64,000 nt of DNA from Marivivens donghaensis. GTDB taxonomy: Bacteria; Pseudomonadota; Alphaproteobacteria; Rhodobacterales; Rhodobacteraceae. The translations under genes were made by a program, and so were the position numbers. A model generated the notes under the pieces. It saw only the letters and a program-made list of their open reading frames with translations, was not told the DNA's origin and did not search any database. How positions within the stretch are numbered: the stretch's first letter is position 1; each line of letters begins with the position of its first letter. The stretch is taken from assembly GCF_030410045.1 (NCBI RefSeq), contig NZ_JAUFRA010000005.1, positions 434,001 through 498,000 on the forward strand, in the 5' to 3' direction. Below are positions 24,633-33,759 of the stretch, piece by piece.

Positions 24633-25121
24633 ATGACCACACCGCAAGTCGGTATCATCATGGGCAGCCAGTCCGACTGGCCGACAATGAAACTAGCCGC
24701 CGATATTCTCGACGAACTGGGCATCACCTACGAGAAAAAGATCGTCAGCGCGCACCGCACGCCAGATCGCCTGTGGGCCTATGGCAAGGCGGCAGCGGAT
24801 CGCGGCCTTCAGGTGATTATCGCTGGTGCAGGTGGTGCGGCGCACCTTCCGGGCATGATGGCATCGAAAACCCGCGTTCCTGTAGTTGGCGTCCCTGTTC
24901 AGACCAAGGCGCTGTCGGGCGTTGATAGCCTCTATTCCATCGTTCAGATGCCCAAAGGCTACCCCGTTGCGACCATGGCAATCGGTGCGGCGGGTGCATC
25001 GAACGCTGGCCTGATGGCCGCTGGTATCCTCGCCCTCCAAGACGCCGATCTTGCTGCCCGCCTTGATGCGTGGCGCGAGGCGCTTTCTGCTTCTATTCCT
25101 GATGAGCCCGTCGATGAGTGA
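24633..25121 (+). CDS. purE: 5-(carboxyamino)imidazole ribonucleotide mutase
   Basis: 162 residues, standard for class I PurE. The signature IIMGSQSDWPTMKLAADIL (residues 8-26), the catalytic-site SAHRTPDRLWAYG (about 46-58), and AGAGGAAHLPGMMASKTRVP are present. It isomerises N5-CAIR to CAIR in purine synthesis. The purK start lies within its last codons (8-base overlap), so the PurK-PurE route is encoded as a coupled pair. Confidence 0.95.
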   Translation: MTTPQVGIIMGSQSDWPTMKLAADILDELGITYEKKIVSAHRTPDRLWAYGKAAADRGLQVIIAGAGGAAHLPGMMASKTRVPVVGVPVQTKALSGVDSLYSIVQMPKGYPVATMAIGAAGASNAGLMAAGILALQDADLAARLDAWREALSASIPDEPVDE

Positions 25122-26190
25122 TATGCTGAAACCTGGTTCGACGATTGGCATCCTTGGTGGAGGTCAGTTGGGGCGTATGCTCTCTGTCGCGGCATCGCGG
25201 TTGGGCTTTAAGACCCACATCTATGAACCCAGCGCGAACCCGCCCGCGGGCCATGTTGCGGACCGTGTGACCACTGCGCCCTATGACGACGCCGAAGCGC
25301 TCGCTGATTTCGCGGCTTCTGTCGATGTGATCACCTACGAGTTTGAAAACATCCCGACCGAAGCGCTGGACCTTCTCGAATCCGTGCGCCCGATCCGACC
25401 GAACCGCAAGGCATTGGCCGTGTCGCAGGATCGCCTTGTCGAAAAAGCATTCTTGAACGATCTGGGTCTGAAAACCGCACCCTTTGCGGCGGTCGATGAT
25501 GAGGTCGATCTGGCCGAAGCCATCGCCGAGATTGGCACCCCTGCCATTCTGAAAACCCGTCGGTTCGGCTATGACGGCAAAGGTCAGGCGCGTCTGAAAT
25601 CCGCTGATGATGCGGAACAGGCACTTGCTGACATGAACGGTGCGCCGTCGATCCTCGAGGGTTTTGTGAACTTCACCCACGAGGTGTCAGTGATTGCCGC
25701 ACGCGGCACCAACGGTGAAGTTGCCTGCTATGATCCGGGTGAAAACGTCCACAAGGACGGCATCCTCGACACCACCACCGTTCCTGCGAACCTCACAGGG
25801 ATGCAGGGCGTGGATGCGGTTCTACTCGCTGGGAAAATCCTCAATGCGCTGGATTATGTCGGCGTCATGGGCGTTGAGCTGTTCGTCACCCCCCAAGGGC
25901 TGATCGTCAACGAAATCGCGCCGCGTGTTCACAACTCTGGCCACTGGACCCAAAACGGCTGTGCGGTCGACCAGTTCGAACAGCACATCCGCGCTGTTGC
26001 GGGCTGGCCTTTGGGTGACGGCAAACGCCATTCGAACGTTGTGATGGAGAACCTGATCGGCGACGACGTGGACCGCATTCCAGAGATCGCAAAATCAGGT
26101 GATGCCATCCACCTCTACGGTAAGGCTGACGCAAAACCCGGTCGCAAGATGGGTCACGTGAACCGCATCACGGGTCCTGCGGGTCAATAA
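25114..26190 (+). CDS. purK: 5-(carboxyamino)imidazole ribonucleotide synthase
   Basis: 358 residues from the ATG at 25114; ATGs at 25102 and 25123 are in frame, and no strong ribosome site decides between them, but MSDMLKPGSTIGILGGGQLG fits the family best. ATP-grasp features include the N-terminal IGILGGGQLGRML, FENIPTEALDLLE, KTRRFGYDGKGQARL, and VNEIAPRVHNSGHWT near the metal site. It carboxylates AIR with bicarbonate and ATP. Its last 23 bases overlap the 3' end of the convergent lipase-like gene. Confidence 0.93.
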   Translation: MSDMLKPGSTIGILGGGQLGRMLSVAASRLGFKTHIYEPSANPPAGHVADRVTTAPYDDAEALADFAASVDVITYEFENIPTEALDLLESVRPIRPNRKALAVSQDRLVEKAFLNDLGLKTAPFAAVDDEVDLAEAIAEIGTPAILKTRRFGYDGKGQARLKSADDAEQALADMNGAPSILEGFVNFTHEVSVIAARGTNGEVACYDPGENVHKDGILDTTTVPANLTGMQGVDAVLLAGKILNALDYVGVMGVELFVTPQGLIVNEIAPRVHNSGHWTQNGCAVDQFEQHIRAVAGWPLGDGKRHSNVVMENLIGDDVDRIPEIAKSGDAIHLYGKADAKPGRKMGHVNRITGPAGQ

Positions 26191-26902
26191 GCCCTTCGAT
26201 CACGTCATAGACGACCTCTCCGCTCCGATCGAAGCGGCCGTCTTTCAAAAAGGTGACAACCTCCGCGATGACTTGGGGGTTGTTCATCATAAAGGTGTGG
26301 GTCACGGGCAAAACCATGTGATCCGCGCCCTTCAATCGGGTCGACGCGACCGACACTTTGCCATCGTCGGGACCGTCAATCAGCGATGAATAGATCGGGT
26401 TCAGGCTCTGATCGCCCGCGATTATCCCAACCTCAACGTTCAGATCCCCCAGCGATAGCGGCACGCTCCCCGCCCCAGTGCCGAGCTGTTCGCCCGCGGG
26501 GCCGTTGATCCACTCGAACGGTTCCCAATCGCCGAATACATCGACCAGCTCAGACCCTTGGTTCGGCGGGGCCAGCATCACAACGCGCCCCATATCAACA
26601 GGCGTATGCCCCTGAAGCCACGCACGGATCAGGATGCCACCCATCGAATGGGTCACGAAATGAACCTTGCGTGCCCCGCAAGCCGCCACATCATCGGTGA
26701 TCTGCCCGACGAGTTCTTCAATCGGCTGCTTGGTCGACGGGTAGCCGCGATTGACGACCTTATAGCCCTCGGCCTCTAACACCTCCCCCATCACAAACAG
26801 AGAGGCAGGCCCACGCGCCAGCCCATGCAGCAGAACAACGCAATCCTCTGCCTTGGCAGGGGCAGCGGCGAGAAACAAAAGTGAGGCGAGTAAAGTTTTC
26901 AT
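26168..26902 (-). CDS. Secreted alpha/beta-hydrolase (lipase-like)
   Basis: 244 residues from the ATG at 26902. An N-terminal signal peptide (KTLLASLLFLAAAPAKA) is followed by the mature start EDCVVLLHGLARGPASL with the oxyanion His-Gly. The nucleophile elbow is THSMGG (Ser near residue 92), an Asp candidate lies in DGPDDGK and the catalytic His in LPVTHTF (near 218). It resembles triacylglycerol lipase/acyl esterases of the periplasm; the substrate is unknown. The last 23 bases are antisense to the 3' end of purK. Confidence 0.85.
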   Translation of the reverse strand: MKTLLASLLFLAAAPAKAEDCVVLLHGLARGPASLFVMGEVLEAEGYKVVNRGYPSTKQPIEELVGQITDDVAACGARKVHFVTHSMGGILIRAWLQGHTPVDMGRVVMLAPPNQGSELVDVFGDWEPFEWINGPAGEQLGTGAGSVPLSLGDLNVEVGIIAGDQSLNPIYSSLIDGPDDGKVSVASTRLKGADHMVLPVTHTFMMNNPQVIAEVVTFLKDGRFDRSGEVVYDVIEGLIDPQDP

Positions 26903-26979
26903 ATACACCACATAAGCGCAAAAACGCATAATCCAATCAACCAGCTTGCGCGACGCTGCGGCACAGGCCACTGTAGCGC

Positions 26980-27426
26980 ATGTCCAGATCAATCCGTCTT
27001 GCCACACGCGCCATTATTTTACACGAAAACAAATTGTTACTCGTGAACGCTTGGAAAAATCGCGATCACCTGTGGTGTGCACCTGGGGGCGGCGCCGAAG
27101 CGCATCAGAGCCTGCCTGCTAACCTATCGCGTGAAGTGCACGAAGAAACGGGACTGATCGTTAAGGTGGGTGAACCCTGCCTGATCAACGAATTCCACGA
27201 CCCGAAGGGCGATTTCCATCAGGTCGACCTCTATTTCCGCTGTCAGATTATGGCGGGCGATCCCTTTGGCGACTGGACCGATCCCGAAGGCATCGTGAGC
27301 AAACGTCGTTGGGTCACGCGTGAGGAAATGTCGAAACTCAGGGTAAAGCCCGATAGCCTCGCGGCGGTGGCATGGGGGGACGCAGATGCCCCACCCTATG
27401 ACCCACTAGAGCCGATCCAGCGTTAG
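26980..27426 (+). CDS. Nudix hydrolase with a Gln in the Nudix box
   Basis: 148 residues. The Nudix box runs GGGAEAHQSLPANLSREVHE then ETGL (about residues 36-59). The catalytic REVHEETGL half is intact, but the first conserved Glu of GX5EX7REUXEEXGU is Gln here (HQS in place of GES). The diphosphate substrate cannot be predicted. It is divergent from the lipase-like gene with 77 bases between the starts, and ends in a 4-base convergent overlap with the CoA-transferase gene. Confidence 0.88.
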   Translation: MSRSIRLATRAIILHENKLLLVNAWKNRDHLWCAPGGGAEAHQSLPANLSREVHEETGLIVKVGEPCLINEFHDPKGDFHQVDLYFRCQIMAGDPFGDWTDPEGIVSKRRWVTREEMSKLRVKPDSLAAVAWGDADAPPYDPLEPIQR

Positions 27427-28481
27427 CGGCGGAGCGGCGTCTCTGATAGACGAATGGGCGTTCGGATTGCAGGAATACCGTTTTCCATAACCTGCATGCC
27501 GCGTGCAACGACCTGTGGATCGGCAAAGACCTGATCGACCGAATTGATCGGCCCCGCTGGTACAGTCGCCTTTTCCAACGCCAACAAAAGCTCGGACCGA
27601 TCCCATCGCGACAGGACCACCACGACCTTGTCCCGCAAGGGCACCCTATTCGCCACGCGCAGCGCATTTGTTGCAAAGCGCGGGTCCTCCTCCAGACCCA
27701 GCACGTCGCAGAACCGACGGAATTGGCCATCGTTGCCAACGGCCACGATGATATCGCCATTCGACGTCGGAAGAACTTCGTAAGGGGCGATGTTTGGATG
27801 CGCATTGCCCATACGGCGAGGGGCATTTCCCGATACGAGGTAGTTCATCCCCTGATTGGCCAGCACCCCAACAGCGCAATCGAGCAGTGCCATATCGACA
27901 TGCTGCCCGCGCCCCGTGGTTTCGCGTGCTTTCAGCGCGGCCTGAATACCGATCACCGAATAGAGCCCCGTGAAGATATCAGCAAAGGCCACGCCGACTT
28001 TTTGCGGCTCACCGTCTGGCGCCCCTGTGAGGTCCATCCAGCCCGCCATGCCTTGGATCAGGAAATCATAGCCAGCACGGTCCGCATAAGGCCCGTCCTG
28101 CCCGAACCCTGTGATCGAACAATAGACCAGCCGCGGATTGATCGCCGACAGCCCCGCATAGTCGAGCCCGTATTTCGCCAGACCACCGACCTTGAAATTC
28201 TCGATCACCACATCGGCGTTGCGGATCAGGTCGATCACGATCTGCCGCCCCTCTTCGGTGCGGAAATCGGCAGTCACCACCGATTTTCCAGCGTTCGTCG
28301 CATGGTAATAGGCAGCGGTGCCGTCATCCATGAACGGTGGCCCCCATGTGCGGGTATCGTCGCCGTCGGGGCTTTCGACCTTAATGACCTCTGCCCCGAG
28401 GTCGGCCAGAACCTGACCAGCCCAAGGACCAGCCAGAATACGCGCCAACTCGACGACTTTCACACCGTTCAGCGGTTGCAT
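27423..28481 (-). CDS. CaiB/BaiF family CoA transferase, C-terminus short
   Basis: 352 residues. N-terminal LNGVKVVELARILAGPWAGQ and VLADLGAEVIKVE are the family signature; the catalytic Asp lies in RGQHVDMALLDCAV (about residue 170). AHPNIAPYEV, PSTNGDI-like and VPAGPIN follow. It stops at RTPIRLSETPLRR, whereas relatives usually continue with a PxLGEH-type tail of some 12-25 residues. Being directly downstream of gcdH with a one-base overlap, it probably moves CoA to glutarate (succinyl-CoA:glutarate CoA-transferase type), feeding glutaryl-CoA to the dehydrogenase. Confidence 0.87.
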   Translation of the reverse strand: MQPLNGVKVVELARILAGPWAGQVLADLGAEVIKVESPDGDDTRTWGPPFMDDGTAAYYHATNAGKSVVTADFRTEEGRQIVIDLIRNADVVIENFKVGGLAKYGLDYAGLSAINPRLVYCSITGFGQDGPYADRAGYDFLIQGMAGWMDLTGAPDGEPQKVGVAFADIFTGLYSVIGIQAALKARETTGRGQHVDMALLDCAVGVLANQGMNYLVSGNAPRRMGNAHPNIAPYEVLPTSNGDIIVAVGNDGQFRRFCDVLGLEEDPRFATNALRVANRVPLRDKVVVVLSRWDRSELLLALEKATVPAGPINSVDQVFADPQVVARGMQVMENGIPAIRTPIRLSETPLRR

Positions 28482-29692
28482 CAGAAGAACGCCTGCAGAC
28501 CAGTTTGCGCACGGCCAAGGATCAGCGCGTGGATGTCATGCGTGCCCTCATAGGTGTTCACCGTCTCAAGGTTGACCATATGGCGGATCACACCGAATTC
28601 AGCCGAAATCCCGTTGCCGCCGTGCATGTCGCGTGCGTGACGCGCCACATCGAGCGCCTTACCACAGTTGTTACGTTTGATCAGGCTGATCATCTCTGGC
28701 GCAGCCTCAGCGGCGTCCATCAAACGACCGACTTGCAACGCAGCCTGAAGGCCCAACGTAATCTCGGTCTGCATATCCGCGAGCTTTTTCTGGAAAAGCT
28801 GGGTCTGCGCGATCGGTTTGTTGAACTGCTTACGATCCAGACCGTATTGGCGTGCCGCGTGCCAGCAGAACTCTGCCGCGCCCATAACGCCCCACGCGAT
28901 ACCATAGCGTGCGCGGTTCAGACAGCCGAACGGTCCCTTGAGGCCCGACACATTGGGCAACAGCGCATCTTCGCCCACCTCAACGCCGTCCATGACGATC
29001 TCACCCGTGATGGACGCCCGCAGGGATACCTTGTTTTCGATCTTCGGCGCCGACAGACCCTTCATCCCTTTCTCAAGGACGAAGCCTTTGATCTTACCAT
29101 CATGCGCTTCGGACTTTGCCCAAACCACGAACACGTCCGCAATAGGCGAGTTGCTGATCCACATTTTGGACCCAGTGATTTTGTAGCCATTCGCGGTCTT
29201 TTCCGCGCGGGTTTTCATGCCCGCAGGGTCAGAGCCCGCATCGGGTTCGGTCAGGCCAAAACAGCCGATCCATTCGCCCGACGCCAGTTTCGGCAGGTAT
29301 TTCATCCGCTGCTCTTCGGTGCCGTAAGCGTAGATCGGATACATAACGAGCGAGGACTGCACCGACATCATCGAGCGGTAGCCGCTGTCCACACGCTCAA
29401 TTTCCCGCGCAACAAGGCCATAAGAGACATACGACCCGCCAAGCCCGCCGTATTCCTCTGGCACTGTGACGCCCAAAAGGCCCATCTCGCCCATCTCGCG
29501 GAAAATCGCGGGGTCGGTGTGTTCGGTCAGGAAGGCGTCCTTCACCCGTGGCAGCAATTTTTCGGTCGCATAGGCCCGCGCACTCTCTGCGATCATGCGT
29601 TCATCTTCGGTCAGCTGACCAGACATACGCAGCGGATCGGTCCAGTCAAAGGAACCAAGATCGGGGGCGTCTTTGGGCTTGAGTGCGGGCAT
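28481..29692 (-). CDS. gcdH: Glutaryl-CoA dehydrogenase
   Basis: 403 residues, usual size. Acyl-CoA dehydrogenase blocks are present: VPEEYGGLGGSYVSYGL, the FAD-binding CFGLTEPDAGSDPAGMKT (about residues 143-160), and the C-terminal VRHMVNLETVNTYEGTHDIH with the catalytic Glu of YEGTHD, as in the glutaryl-CoA dehydrogenase branch. It oxidises and decarboxylates glutaryl-CoA to crotonyl-CoA, the late step of lysine and tryptophan degradation. It is followed by the CoA-transferase and is divergent from a LysR gene. Confidence 0.93.
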   Translation of the reverse strand: MPALKPKDAPDLGSFDWTDPLRMSGQLTEDERMIAESARAYATEKLLPRVKDAFLTEHTDPAIFREMGEMGLLGVTVPEEYGGLGGSYVSYGLVAREIERVDSGYRSMMSVQSSLVMYPIYAYGTEEQRMKYLPKLASGEWIGCFGLTEPDAGSDPAGMKTRAEKTANGYKITGSKMWISNSPIADVFVVWAKSEAHDGKIKGFVLEKGMKGLSAPKIENKVSLRASITGEIVMDGVEVGEDALLPNVSGLKGPFGCLNRARYGIAWGVMGAAEFCWHAARQYGLDRKQFNKPIAQTQLFQKKLADMQTEITLGLQAALQVGRLMDAAEAAPEMISLIKRNNCGKALDVARHARDMHGGNGISAEFGVIRHMVNLETVNTYEGTHDIHALILGRAQTGLQAFF

Positions 29693-29785
29693 GAGGGAAA
29701 CCTTTCGTCTGAAGTTGCGCAGAGACTGCCCCTAAGGGCGCCAAAAAACAAACGATTTAATAATTGAATTTGATGAGTTATAGTC

Positions 29786-30682
29786 ATGAACATGCGCCAG
29801 AGTTACACCCCATCCATTCCCGAACTACAGTCTTTCACCGCATGTGCACGGCTTGGCACAACGACGCTCGCCGCGGGGCATTTAAACCTCACGCAAAGCG
29901 CGGTATCGCGGTCACTTGCCACGCTTGAGGATCGTCTGGGCGTTGCCCTCTTTAACCGTGTGCGAAAACGGCTGGTGCTGTCCCCTGCCGGCCATGCCTT
30001 TCTCGACAAAGCCGAAGCCATATTGGCGCAACTCGACGATGCCTCTGTTGGCGTAATGGCCTTTGGTGGGCGCACGTCAATCCTGCGGATCGCCGCCCTG
30101 CCCAGCTTTGTCCGCAGTTGGCTGATCCCGCGCCTACCGGGATTTACGGCGATTGCGCCTGACATCAGCCTCGACATTTCTGCCCGGCTCGACCCCGTGG
30201 ATTTCATCCGCGATCCTGTCGATCTGGCAATCATGCGCAAAACGCATCAACCGACAGGATCAACGGCAGAGATCATCTTGCCCGAAAATCTGGTGGTCGT
30301 AGCCTCCCCTGCACTACTCAAAGGGGCATCAAATCTGTCGGACACCGACCTGTTGAATCTGCCCCTGTTGCAGCAATCCACTCGTCCGACCCTCTGGCTC
30401 GACTGGTTTCGCGATGGAGAGGCAGACCCGCGTCGGGCACTACGAGGGGCGCGTCTAGACCACTTTGACATGGTAATCGATGCCGCGATTGCGGGACTTG
30501 GCGTTGGCATCGTGCCGCATGTGATCGCGCGGCAATCGCTCGACCGTGGCACTCTGGTTCTGGCCAGCGGGCGAAAGTTCGAAACAGGCGATGCCTACGC
30601 CCTGATCCTTCCCGATGGCCAAGAGCCCAGCGCCGAGGTCAGGCTTTTTCGTGACTGGTTGCGGGCTGCAGTAAGACGTTGA
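29786..30682 (+). CDS. LysR-family regulator beside gcdH
   Basis: 298 residues. The N-terminal winged helix spans about residues 10-70 (SFTACARLGTTTLAAGHLNL then TQSAVSRSLATLEDRLGVAL and FNRVRKRLVLSPAG). The substrate-binding domain follows. It is divergent from gcdH over a 93-base AT-rich spacer, the usual layout for a LysR activator of that operon; the co-inducer is probably glutarate or a related acid (inference). Start ATG at 29786; a second in-frame ATG lies 6 bases later. Confidence 0.9.
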   Translation: MNMRQSYTPSIPELQSFTACARLGTTTLAAGHLNLTQSAVSRSLATLEDRLGVALFNRVRKRLVLSPAGHAFLDKAEAILAQLDDASVGVMAFGGRTSILRIAALPSFVRSWLIPRLPGFTAIAPDISLDISARLDPVDFIRDPVDLAIMRKTHQPTGSTAEIILPENLVVVASPALLKGASNLSDTDLLNLPLLQQSTRPTLWLDWFRDGEADPRRALRGARLDHFDMVIDAAIAGLGVGIVPHVIARQSLDRGTLVLASGRKFETGDAYALILPDGQEPSAEVRLFRDWLRAAVRR

Positions 30683-30728
30683 TCTGGCTTGCTCCTCTGC
30701 CACCACTCCGCAATAGTCAGCCCGAGGA

Positions 30729-31439
30729 ATGGAGGCGGACAGCGTGACGGATTGGCTCTCACCAGCGGAATGGCAGGCGGTATCCCTGTCGCTGCGCGTT
30801 GCCTTTTGGGCAACCGTGCTGAGCCTCCCCGTCGGGATTTTCACCGCCTACGCTTTGGCCCGCTGGTCCTTTGTCGGGAAACAGGTTCTCAACGGGATCG
30901 TCCACTTGCCGCTCGTCCTGCCACCAGTGGTGACGGGCTATCTACTTTTGCTGACCTTCGGGCGGCGCGGCCCTGTCGGTGAGTTCCTCGAACAAACGTT
31001 CGGGATCATCGTCGCCTTTCGCTGGACGGGGGCTGTCCTCGCTGCGGCGATCATGGCGTTTCCACTGATGGTCCGCGCGATCCGACTGTCGATCGAGGCC
31101 GTAGACCCAAAGCTGGAGGAAGCCGCATCAACCCTCGGCGCATCGCGGGCCTGGGTATTCATGACCGTGACCCTGCCTCTGATCCTCCCCGGTATTTTGG
31201 CGGGTTCCATCCTCGCTTTCGCCAAGGCGATGGGCGAATTTGGCGCCACGATCACCTTTGTGTCAAACATCCCTGGCCAGACGCAAACGCTTCCCTCTGC
31301 GATCTACGTCTTCCTGCAAGTCCCCGGCGGTGAAGCCTCTGCCCTGAGGCTCGTCATAATTGCTGTGGTCATCGCGATGGGTGCCCTCCTCTTGTCCGAG
31401 GTCGTATCGAAACGCATCGCCGCTAGGGTATCGGCATGA
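30729..31439 (+). CDS. modB: Molybdate ABC transporter permease
   Basis: 236 residues, five to six membrane helices. WLSPAEWQAVSLSLRVAFWA, LPLVLPPVVTGYLLLL, the EAA loop EEAASTLGASRAWVFMTVTL and ILAGSILAFAKAMGEFGATI are close to the ModB consensus. The ATG follows GAGGAATGG. Unusually there is no modA (molybdate-binding protein) before it; the upstream gene is the LysR regulator, with only 46 bases between. It overlaps modC by four bases. Confidence 0.93.
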   Translation: MEADSVTDWLSPAEWQAVSLSLRVAFWATVLSLPVGIFTAYALARWSFVGKQVLNGIVHLPLVLPPVVTGYLLLLTFGRRGPVGEFLEQTFGIIVAFRWTGAVLAAAIMAFPLMVRAIRLSIEAVDPKLEEAASTLGASRAWVFMTVTLPLILPGILAGSILAFAKAMGEFGATITFVSNIPGQTQTLPSAIYVFLQVPGGEASALRLVIIAVVIAMGALLLSEVVSKRIAARVSA

Positions 31440-32494
31440 CGGTTTCGGTTCAGATCACACACAAACAGGGCGATTTCATCCTTGATGTGGACTTTGACGC
31501 GCCTGATGGGCTGACAGTTCTATTCGGTCGCTCTGGCTCTGGCAAAACGAGCGTGATCAACGCCATTGCGGGCCTGCTGCGCCCTGACGCGGGGCGCATC
31601 GCGATTGGGGGGCATGTGCTCCAAGACAGCGCGACGGGCCTTTGGCTGCCGCCCCATAAACGGCGGATCGGTTATGTGTTCCAAGACGCGCGTCTGTTCC
31701 CACATCTGTCCGTTCGCCAGAACCTCACCTACGGGCAGAGGTTCAGTGCGACGAAGGCTCCGATTGATCCCGTGGTCGAAATGCTCGGCCTTGGTGATCT
31801 GTTGAACCGCCGCCCTGCCGCCCTCTCTGGCGGGGAAAAGCAGCGGGTTGCGATTGGGCGAGCATTGTTGTCAGGGCCAGAACTGATCCTCGCCGATGAA
31901 CCTTTGGCGGCGCTGGATGAGGCCCGCAAAGATGACATTCTGCCGTATTTCGAACGGCTCCGCGATGAGGTGGGTATCCCAATTGTCTATGTAAGCCACG
32001 CCGCGGGCGAGGTTGCACGGCTTGCCACCACAGTGGTCGTCATGGATCAGGGGCGCGTCAAACAAATGGGACCAGCGGGAGAAGTCCTCTCTGACCCGTC
32101 GGTGATCCCTGTCGGCGTACGCGAGGCTGGCGCAATGATTGAGGCGCGGGTTGGCGCCCATTCCGACGATGGGCTGAGCGACCTGTTGATTGGCGATCTG
32201 GTCGTCACCATCCCCAATTGCGGCCGTCAGATCGGCGATCTGGTTCGACTACGTATCGCAGCCCAAGATGTGATGATCGCCACCCAGGCACCCCAAGGGA
32301 TCTCTGCCCTCAACGTGCTGCCTGCTACGATCAAATCGATCCGCATGGGTGACGGCCCCGGCGCGATGGTCCAGATGGAGGTTGGCGGCGCGACGCTTTT
32401 GTCACGGATCACCCGCCGTTCGGTGCAAACCCTCGGCCTGACCGCTGGGCAAAAAGTATTTGCGGTGCTCAAGGCGGTAAGCGTTGCGCGGTAA
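31436..32494 (+). CDS. modC: Molybdate ABC transporter ATP-binding protein
   Basis: 352 residues. Walker A is FGRSGSGKTS, the Q-loop YVFQDARLFPH, the signature LSGGEKQRVAIGRALL and Walker B LILADEPLAALD. The C-terminal region from about residue 280 (GISALNVLPATIKSIRMGDG) is the ModC-type TOBE/Mop oxyanion-sensing domain. It energises ModB. Translation is coupled to modB (ATGA overlap). No modA lies downstream either. Confidence 0.93.
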   Translation: MTVSVQITHKQGDFILDVDFDAPDGLTVLFGRSGSGKTSVINAIAGLLRPDAGRIAIGGHVLQDSATGLWLPPHKRRIGYVFQDARLFPHLSVRQNLTYGQRFSATKAPIDPVVEMLGLGDLLNRRPAALSGGEKQRVAIGRALLSGPELILADEPLAALDEARKDDILPYFERLRDEVGIPIVYVSHAAGEVARLATTVVVMDQGRVKQMGPAGEVLSDPSVIPVGVREAGAMIEARVGAHSDDGLSDLLIGDLVVTIPNCGRQIGDLVRLRIAAQDVMIATQAPQGISALNVLPATIKSIRMGDGPGAMVQMEVGGATLLSRITRRSVQTLGLTAGQKVFAVLKAVSVAR

Positions 32495-32543
32495 CGGGCG
32501 TTAGCGGTATCAATTCGTTACACTTAGCACGAATAGGCACAGC

Positions 32544-33755
32544 ATGACCCAGATCGGCACAGACGGTTTCAACGGCCATTGGATCAACGATCCTGTTCAT
32601 CGGGCATTTCTGGAAAACGACGCCCACGCGCAATTGGCGTTTTATCGCAAAGCGTTACGTGCGGACGGGGCCTATGACGTTCTCGCCATCGACGGCACCC
32701 CTATCGCAGGGTCCGCTCAACAGCTCCACAACACCACGCGGATGGTGCATTCCTATGCGCTGGCCTCGCTCTGGGGGGCGAAGGGGCATGAGGACATGAT
32801 CGACGCGGGCATGGCGTTCCTATGGAACCAACACCGCGATACGACACATGGTGGCTATGTCTACGGCCTAAAGGACGGCGCAATCGTCGATGACAAAAAG
32901 CTCGCCTATGGGCATGTCTTTGTCCTCCTCGCGGGGGCGAGCGCAAAGAACATCGGCCACCCAGATGCGGACCGTCTGATCGCGGACGTCGCCGAAGTGC
33001 TGGACACGCGGTTCTGGGATAACGACGCGGGCCTGTTCTTTGACGAGTTCAACCGCGACTGGTCACCGTTTTCGACCTACCGTGGTTACAACGCCAATAT
33101 GCACGGGGTTGAGGCGCTCTTGGCCGCCTATGAGGCGACGGGCGAGACGCTGTTCCTTACCCGAGCGGGCCGCATCCTGTCGTTCTTTATGGAAACCATC
33201 GCGCCCTCGCATGACTGGCGTTTGCCAGAGCACTACACCCCAAATTGGACGCCCGATCTGACCTATCAGGGCGACCCGATGTTCCGTCCGCGCGGCACTA
33301 CACCGGGGCATTCGTTCGAACTTGGCCGGCTTTACCTGCAGTATTGGGATTTAGCGGGCCGCAAAGATGACGGCTCTGTCGATCGTGCCCGTTCGTTGAT
33401 CGAAACCGCGCTGAACGATGCGTGGGTTGAGGGCGGCGGATTTGTCTACACCCTCGATTATTCTGGCGCGCCGCAGGTCACAGACCGCTACTGGTGGCCC
33501 CTGACAGAGGCTATCGGGGCCATGGTATCACTGATCAAACTCGACGGTCGCGACAGTGACGAGGCATGGTATCGCCGTTTGTGGCAAGCGGCCTCTGACC
33601 TCTTTATCGACCACGAAAACGGTGGTTGGTTCCATGAGGTCGATGCAACTGGAAAACCTGCACAAAAGCAGTTCATCGGCAAGCCTGACCATTACCACGC
33701 TATTCAGGCGGATCTCTTCCCTCTCGACCAGAGGTTGACCCGCCTGTTTACCTAA
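32544..33755 (+). CDS. AGE-family epimerase/isomerase (mannose isomerase-like)
   Basis: 403 residues, (alpha/alpha)6-barrel. Conserved family sequences seen are NTTRMVHSYALASLWG, GGYVYGL, YNANMHGVEALLAAYEATGE, EHYTPNWTPD and RPRGTTPGHSFELGRLYL with the catalytic His of GHSFE. Relatives include N-acylglucosamine 2-epimerase, mannose isomerase and the sulfoquinovose isomerase YihS; the mannose-type pattern (HSF, FRPRG) is closest as I recall. The physiological sugar is not shown by the context, as it sits between modC and an unrelated convergent operon. Confidence 0.88.
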   Translation: MTQIGTDGFNGHWINDPVHRAFLENDAHAQLAFYRKALRADGAYDVLAIDGTPIAGSAQQLHNTTRMVHSYALASLWGAKGHEDMIDAGMAFLWNQHRDTTHGGYVYGLKDGAIVDDKKLAYGHVFVLLAGASAKNIGHPDADRLIADVAEVLDTRFWDNDAGLFFDEFNRDWSPFSTYRGYNANMHGVEALLAAYEATGETLFLTRAGRILSFFMETIAPSHDWRLPEHYTPNWTPDLTYQGDPMFRPRGTTPGHSFELGRLYLQYWDLAGRKDDGSVDRARSLIETALNDAWVEGGGFVYTLDYSGAPQVTDRYWWPLTEAIGAMVSLIKLDGRDSDEAWYRRLWQAASDLFIDHENGGWFHEVDATGKPAQKQFIGKPDHYHAIQADLFPLDQRLTRLFT

Positions 33756-33759
33756 GCGT

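Noticed and set aside
28505..29767. A 420-codon open frame antisense to gcdH
   Set aside because: gcdH carries all family motifs; the antisense frame has none and is rich in His/Arg as expected of a shadow.
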